Assembly (NCBI GenBank): GCA_001885315.1
Contig: MLPZ01000017.1
Location: 1-64,000, forward strand
From: Treponema sp. CETP13
Lineage (GTDB): Bacteria; Spirochaetota; Spirochaetia; Treponematales; Treponemataceae
Length of the DNA stretch: 64,000 bases
Reading direction: 5' to 3'
Shown: in pieces, positions 59,294 through 64,000 of the stretch
Layout: each line of letters opens with the position of its first letter
Position numbering within the stretch: position 1 is the first letter of the stretch
The notes under the pieces: model-generated
Database searches by the model: none
Told to the model about the DNA's origin: nothing
The model's input: the letters and a program-made list of their open reading frames with translations, nothing else
Position numbers and translations under genes: made by a program

Positions 59294-60202
59294 TTAACTT
59301 GCCCCTTGTGTATATGGAGTCCCCTCGGCTTTTGGTGCATAATTTTTGCCACTAAAGACAACCAAAGCAAGTAAGGTAATTACATATGGTAATAAACTAA
59401 AAAACTCAGAAGGTAATGCATTCTTTAGCGACGGAATATTTACAACATAAACACTAAATGCTACAGCGAAACCAAATAAAGCAGATGATCCTGTAATTCC
59501 AGCAGGTCTCCATCGCCCAAAGGAAAGTGCTGCTAAAGCTATAAAACCAGTACCATTTATAGTTGTTGACGTAAATTGTATCGTCTGTGTTAGAACCAAA
59601 CAACCACCTGCTAACCCAGCTAAAAAGCCAGAAGCAAGAACTCCTACATAACGGATTAAACGCACATTAATACCTACAGAGGCCGCTGCATATGGATTCT
59701 CACCACAAGCACGTAAATGCATTCCAAAAGGGGTTTTATACATAAAAAACCAAACAACAAAAATAACAACTATTGCTATCCAAGCAGTAGGATAAATACC
59801 CCAAATTCCAGGAAGCATTCCCATTCTATAAGGTTCAGTCCGATCCATACTAAACATAATTTGAGCAAAAAAGATTGTTAACCCATTAACCAAAAGATTA
59901 ACGCCTGTTCCTGAAATTATTTGATCTGCATTAAGAGAAATAGAAGCATATGCATGAATTAATGCCAAAACAACTCCAGCCAAAGATCCTATCAGTAAGG
60001 CTACCCAAACAGAAGCTCCTCCAAGAGTTGTTTCCATCATAACATGAGCAGCTGCTGCCGAAAAAGCTCCTATGCCCATTAATCCTTCAAGAGCTATATT
60101 TACAATACCAGAACGTTCCGAAATCATTCCACCAGCTGCTGTAATAAGTATTGGTGCTACAATCATAAGAATAGAAGGTATCATTCCTAACAAAATATCC
60201 AT
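59294..60202 (-). CDS. ABC transporter permease (Bmp-type, second permease)
   Basis: 302 residues, eight to nine membrane spans, with G-G-M-I-S-E-R-S-G-I-V-N-I-A-L-E-G near 25, a hallmark of the permeases that work with BmpA/PnrA-type receptors (nucleosides; in T. pallidum also riboflavin, RfuD). It begins within the stop of the first permease (TAATG), so the two are translationally coupled. Substrate undetermined. Confidence 0.88.
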   Translation of the reverse strand: MDILLGMIPSILMIVAPILITAAGGMISERSGIVNIALEGLMGIGAFSAAAAHVMMETTLGGASVWVALLIGSLAGVVLALIHAYASISLNADQIISGTGVNLLVNGLTIFFAQIMFSMDRTEPYRMGMLPGIWGIYPTAWIAIVVIFVVWFFMYKTPFGMHLRACGENPYAAASVGINVRLIRYVGVLASGFLAGLAGGCLVLTQTIQFTSTTINGTGFIALAALSFGRWRPAGITGSSALFGFAVAFSVYVVNIPSLKNALPSEFFSLLPYVITLLALVVFSGKNYAPKAEGTPYTQGAS

Positions 60203-61377
60203 TATTTGCCCTCCGTATTGTTAATTTTTAAAGCAACTTTTTCAGTTTTTGAAATCGCTCGTTCCTGTGTTTTTTTTGCTTGCCACCGCAAATAAATCTT
60301 TAAGCCTTCACGCAAAGCAATAAAAACAACTATTAATCCCTGTATAATTAACGTAATTTCTTTTGGAAGTCCTTTAGATTGCATTATAGGCTGTGATGTT
60401 TGTAACATACCAAATAATAAACCGGCAAGCAAATTACCAACAGCAGTATTGTTACCAACAAGAGCTACAGCAATTCCGGTAAACCCATAATTATCCATAC
60501 CAGATATTACACGCCCATATCGAAAAGATCCTAAGGCAACACAACCACCAGCAAGCCCCGCAAAAGCTCCAGAAATTGCCATAGCTAAAACAAGAGATAC
60601 TACTACCGGCATACCAGAACTTTTAGCTGCATTACGATTAAAACCTGTAGCCCGTAAACCAAACCCTAAGTTTGTCTTGTTCATAATAAACCAATACAAA
60701 AAAACAGCAATAAGTGCCATAAAAAAGCCCAAATTTAACATAGATCCATTTGTTATTTTAGATAACCAGCCAACACGAATAGAAGCTGTTACAGGAAAAT
60801 CAACAGTTTTATAAGTATTTGTTCCTGGAATTGCCATTATAACTATGCGCGATAAATACAGGGCAACATAGTTAAGCATAATTGTAGCTACAACTTCTGA
60901 TACTTCGAATTTTGCTTTTAAGAAGCCTACTATACCACCCCAAACAGCACCACAAATAATTGCACAAACAATTGCTAAAACCCAATGGAAGACAGATACC
61001 TGTGGTCCTAGAAGTGCTATAACCTGTGCAACTGTCATACCGACAATATACTGACCTTCACCACCAATATTAAACAAACCGGCTCGAGCAGCAAATGCCA
61101 TACATAATCCACAAAGAATAAAAGGAACAGATGTATTTAACCATTCACCAACATATCTAATATTCCAATTCCAACTACCATTGCGCTTTTGGGAAATACC
61201 AGTTACTGCTTGCAAAAATGATTTATACATATTTCCAGGATTTTTCCCTACCAGTAAAACAATGAGAGTTCCTACCAGAAAGCCTAATAATACAACAATC
61301 ACAGAAATTGCGGCGTTGCTAGATAAAAGGTATTCTGAAAAAGTTTGTTTTTTTAAGGAAGTATTATTTTTATGCAT
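60202..61377 (-). CDS. ABC transporter permease (Bmp-type, first permease)
   Basis: ATG 61377 gives 391 residues and follows AGGAG; an in-frame start at 61407 overlaps the ATPase more and lacks a ribosome site. It has about ten membrane spans; A-A-R-A-G-L-F-N-I-G-G-E-G-Q near 97 is the family signature (cf. RfuC/NupP). It overlaps the ATPase gene by eight bases and the second permease by one. Confidence 0.88.
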   Translation of the reverse strand: MHKNNTSLKKQTFSEYLLSSNAAISVIVVLLGFLVGTLIVLLVGKNPGNMYKSFLQAVTGISQKRNGSWNWNIRYVGEWLNTSVPFILCGLCMAFAARAGLFNIGGEGQYIVGMTVAQVIALLGPQVSVFHWVLAIVCAIICGAVWGGIVGFLKAKFEVSEVVATIMLNYVALYLSRIVIMAIPGTNTYKTVDFPVTASIRVGWLSKITNGSMLNLGFFMALIAVFLYWFIMNKTNLGFGLRATGFNRNAAKSSGMPVVVSLVLAMAISGAFAGLAGGCVALGSFRYGRVISGMDNYGFTGIAVALVGNNTAVGNLLAGLLFGMLQTSQPIMQSKGLPKEITLIIQGLIVVFIALREGLKIYLRWQAKKTQERAISKTEKVALKINNTEGK

Positions 61378-62950
61378 TATTAGCTCCTGTTTCTTTGACC
61401 GAATCAATAACGTCTTTATCTTTAGAACCAGCCATCATATAGCCGATTTCTCTTTCTGTAACTTCACCTTGATTAAAGATTCCAACTATAGTGCCTTTAG
61501 AAATAGTAGCAATACGATCACAAAGATTCATAATTTCATCCAGTTCAAAAGAAATAAGCAATATCGCTCGACCTTTATCCCGTTCATCTATAATGCGTTG
61601 TCTAATATATTCAATAGCCCCTACATCTAAGCCTCGGGTTGGCTGTGCAATAATAAGGACTTTAGGAGAAAGATCTATTTCTCTAGAAATAATTACTTTT
61701 TGCTGATTTCCACCAGACATACTCCCTGTAATAGTCATCGCGCCTTCACCCGCTCGAATGTCAAAATCTTTTATAAGTTGGCTGGCCTTTTTTTTCATTG
61801 CTTCAAAATGAAGTATCCCATGTTTAGAACTATATGGTTCTTTGTAATATGTTTTTAATGCAATGTTTTCAGCCAAATAAAACTCAGACACAAAGCCATG
61901 TTTTTGTCTATCTTCTGGAACATGCCCAAGCCCAGCTTCTATACGCCGCTTTATTGAATATTTTGATATATTTTCACCATCAAGCTCTATAGATCCTGCT
62001 TCAAGTGGCGACAAACCTGTAATACCATAAATAAGTTCTCTTTGCCCGTTTCCATCTACCCCTGCAATACCAACAATTTCGCTTGAACGAACATCTATAG
62101 AAAGATTATTAACCGCCAACTGTCCTCGAGGGTCTTTTACAGAAATATTTTTAACCGACAAAACAACCTTTCCAGCTTTTAGCGGTTTTTTGTCGACATC
62201 AAATTTAACAGCTCGCCCAACCATTTTTTCTGCAAGTTCTTGTTCAGATACATCAGAAACATTTACAGTTGTAACAACTTTTCCTCTTCGAAGAACTGTA
62301 CATCTCTCCCCAACAGCTTTAATTTCTTTTAGTTTGTGGGTAATAATGATAATAGATTTTCCTTCTTTTTTTAATAGATGAATGATTTGCATTAATTCAT
62401 CTATTTCTTGAGGTGTCAAAACTGCCGTTGGTTCATCAAAAATGATAATATTTGCTTCTCTATATAGTACTTTTAATATTTCTACACGTTGTTGCATGCC
62501 AACTGTGATATCTTCAATTTTTTCTTTTGGATTTACACTTAATCCATATTTTTCAGATATTTCTGAAACTTTTTTTTCGGCTTTTGCAATATCTACTATG
62601 CCAAACCGATTTGTAGGTTCTGTTCCTAAAACAATATTTTCAGCAACGGTAAAATTTTCTACCAATTTAAAATGCTGATGGACCATCCCGATTCCTAACC
62701 GAGTTGCATCATTAGGATCTTTGATTTCAACTTCCTTACCATGAATAAAAATTTTGCCTTTATCGGGTTCGTACGATCCAAAAAGAATCGACATGAGTGT
62801 TGATTTCCCAGCCCCATTTTCACCAAGCAATGCGTGGATTTCATTCTCTCGAACTGTAATGCTTACATTATCATTCGCAATGACGCCAGGAAATGTTTTC
62901 GTAATTCCTCGCATTTCTATTGCATTTTTTACCATATGGTTGTTCTCCAT
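61370..62950 (-). CDS. ABC transporter double ATPase (Bmp-type)
   Basis: 526 residues, two ABC domains in one chain. The first has intact Walker A L-G-E-N-G-A-G-K-S-T near 41 and Walker B I-I-F-D-E-P near 170. The second has a degenerate P-loop (V-D-G-N-G-Q-R-E near 296) but an ABC signature S-G-G-N-Q-Q-K near 407. This asymmetry is typical of sugar- and nucleoside-type (RbsA/NupO/RfuB) ATPases. It follows the receptor gene, with a terminator-like hairpin between. Confidence 0.92.
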   Translation of the reverse strand: MENNHMVKNAIEMRGITKTFPGVIANDNVSITVRENEIHALLGENGAGKSTLMSILFGSYEPDKGKIFIHGKEVEIKDPNDATRLGIGMVHQHFKLVENFTVAENIVLGTEPTNRFGIVDIAKAEKKVSEISEKYGLSVNPKEKIEDITVGMQQRVEILKVLYREANIIIFDEPTAVLTPQEIDELMQIIHLLKKEGKSIIIITHKLKEIKAVGERCTVLRRGKVVTTVNVSDVSEQELAEKMVGRAVKFDVDKKPLKAGKVVLSVKNISVKDPRGQLAVNNLSIDVRSSEIVGIAGVDGNGQRELIYGITGLSPLEAGSIELDGENISKYSIKRRIEAGLGHVPEDRQKHGFVSEFYLAENIALKTYYKEPYSSKHGILHFEAMKKKASQLIKDFDIRAGEGAMTITGSMSGGNQQKVIISREIDLSPKVLIIAQPTRGLDVGAIEYIRQRIIDERDKGRAILLISFELDEIMNLCDRIATISKGTIVGIFNQGEVTEREIGYMMAGSKDKDVIDSVKETGANNA

Positions 62951-62976
62951 TTTTTTGCATAAAAATCACTACATAC

Positions 62977-63016
62977 AAAAAAAAGCTGCCCTGCTCTTAA
63001 AGAACAGAACAGCTAC
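62977..63016 (-). terminator. Terminator-like hairpin between receptor and ATPase genes
   Basis: In the minus-strand RNA, AGCUGUUCUGUUCUU pairs with AAGAGCAGGGCAGCU through Watson-Crick and G-U pairs, followed by eight U. It lies just after the receptor stop codon. It would let most transcripts end after the receptor gene and so give more receptor than transporter. Confidence 0.7.
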
Positions 63017-63028
63017 TTTATAAAAGAC

Positions 63029-64000
63029 TTAATCGTCTATAGCCCCTAATCCAGCAGGTGCAATACCAGCTTCTAGACATGCAGCATATTTATCAACAAC
63101 AGTAATACTACCGTCAACAATTTTTTGTTTATACATATCAACAGATTTTTGTACTTCTGCACTTAATTCTGGATTAGCTTTTGAATAGTCAACACCATTT
63201 GCAGCCATATCAAGAGTAATAACACCACTAACAAAAGAATCATCTTCTACAGCATTTAAAGCATAAAGAGTAGCAGATTCAACTCTTTTTACCATCGATG
63301 TTAAAACAGCAGATTTTTTTCCTTCATAAATACCGTCTTCATATTGATCAGAATCAACACCTATAGCCCAAACGTTTTTACCTTGTGAACGGTATTCTTT
63401 TGCCATAGCAATTGTTCCACCACCAGTACCACCGGCAGCACTAAAAATTGCATAAACTCCAGAATCGAACCAGTTTTTTGATTGTGTTTTAGCAAGCTCA
63501 GGAGATCCCCATGAATTTGCATAATAATCTACAAATGAAGAATCTGGAAGATTAGGATATACAGCTTTTATACCTTGTAAGTATCCCATTTCAAATTTTG
63601 TAATTGTATATCCTGGAACACCACCTATAAATCCAAATTTAGGATTTGAGATGTTATCTGCTTGAGCCTGAAGAGCTGCTGTAACGCCAACAAGGAAAGA
63701 TCCCTGTTCTTCACGCATAACAAATTCCATAACATTAGGTTGATTAACCCAGCTTACATCTACAATAGCAAATTTCTGCTCTGGATACAAAGCTGCAACT
63801 TCACCAAGAGCATCTGCAAAAGTAAAACCAGTTGCTACAATAAGATCATACCCCTCATCTGCAGCTTGTTTTAAAGTAGGAATATACATATCTTGAGTTG
63901 CACAAGTTACAACATCATATACATCCCCTCGACCTTTTTGATCTTCCCAACTATCTCCATAATATTCAAGAATACCTTTCCATGCTGCTGCATTAAAAGA
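63029..64000 (-). CDS. Bmp/PnrA-family substrate-binding protein (5' end outside window)
   Basis: The frame is open to the window edge; 323 residues are visible and the signal peptide is missing. It shows V-A-T-G-F-T-F-A-D near 55, F-G-F-I-G-G-V-P-G near 115, A-A-G-G-T-G-G-G near 185 and A-I-G-V-D-S-D-Q-Y near 210, the motifs of Bmp/PnrA (TmpC) receptors that bind purine nucleosides, or riboflavin in the RfuA branch. It is the first gene of the transporter operon (receptor-ATPase-permease-permease). The C-terminus ends G-L-G-A-I-D-D. The substrate cannot be decided without modelling. Confidence 0.88.
   Translation of the reverse strand, partial: SFNAAAWKGILEYYGDSWEDQKGRGDVYDVVTCATQDMYIPTLKQAADEGYDLIVATGFTFADALGEVAALYPEQKFAIVDVSWVNQPNVMEFVMREEQGSFLVGVTAALQAQADNISNPKFGFIGGVPGYTITKFEMGYLQGIKAVYPNLPDSSFVDYYANSWGSPELAKTQSKNWFDSGVYAIFSAAGGTGGGTIAMAKEYRSQGKNVWAIGVDSDQYEDGIYEGKKSAVLTSMVKRVESATLYALNAVEDDSFVSGVITLDMAANGVDYSKANPELSAEVQKSVDMYKQKIVDGSITVVDKYAACLEAGIAPAGLGAIDD

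Noticed and set aside
62950-64000. Riboswitch controlling the Bmp-type transporter
   Set aside because: The operon's 5' leader lies outside the window, so its presence cannot be judged; the hairpin inside the operon is explained as a terminator.

Overview
The window looks like chromosomal DNA of a spirochaete, most likely a Treponema. The signs are an AT-rich sequence, many lipoproteins with an [FV][AV]GC or SC lipobox, and on the right a Bmp-type receptor with two permeases and a double ABC ATPase of the kind known from treponemes. This assignment is an inference; no rRNA or tRNA gene was recognised.

About 1-52,200 is an accessory region dominated by an integrative-conjugative-type element. 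Its core, on the minus strand from 42.4 to 21.2 kb, is a VirD2/DUF3363-type relaxase, then traG, a ribbon-helix-helix-like gene, trbB, trbC, trbD, trbE, trbJ, trbL, trbF, trbG, an extra membrane gene and trbI. This is the proteobacterial Trb order. Departures are a PD-(D/E)XK nuclease between trbE and trbJ, a block of HipA/CtkA-type kinases and a broken AbiE pair between trbL and trbF, and two giant colinear Ig-like (Big2) lipoproteins (1,951 and 2,487 aa) directly behind trbI. The giants are good candidates for mating-contact adhesins.

At the left end a complete type III restriction-modification pair (mod-res) sits inside a DUF3990 gene. The two halves of that gene can be rejoined in frame exactly at a GTTA(G/T)GC site, and an attC-like imperfect hairpin lies behind res. 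This has the architecture of a ~5.0-kb integron-type gene cassette inserted at a secondary site.

From 43.3 to 50.1 kb is a second accessory module: SF2 helicase, cytosine methyltransferase fragment, lipoprotein, small Cys-rich protein, topoisomerase III, several small proteins, an Mrr-like nuclease and a protein with repeated helix-turn-helix units. It is studded with ten copies of a 20-bp palindrome (TTAGCGCCAATTGGCGCTAA and variants), mostly one per gene junction and one in frame inside topB. An array of GTGCTACA repeats (46.10-46.24 kb) lies between its divergent promoters and may be an origin or operator. A second shared motif (AAAGTGTAAT, then TAGTAATT) lies at promoters throughout the element and suggests one regulon.

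A stand-alone ISNCY-like transposase (50.8-52.1 kb) is the last accessory gene. From 52.4 kb onward are chromosomal genes: a tocopherol-cyclase-like protein, a YhhN-family membrane protein, a phosphohexomutase, a DnaQ-type exonuclease, a LysM/degenerate M23 protein, an HD-domain protein, and the Bmp-type nucleoside or riboflavin ABC transporter operon, which runs off the right edge. No integrase or attachment site of the large element was found, so its ends are not fixed here.
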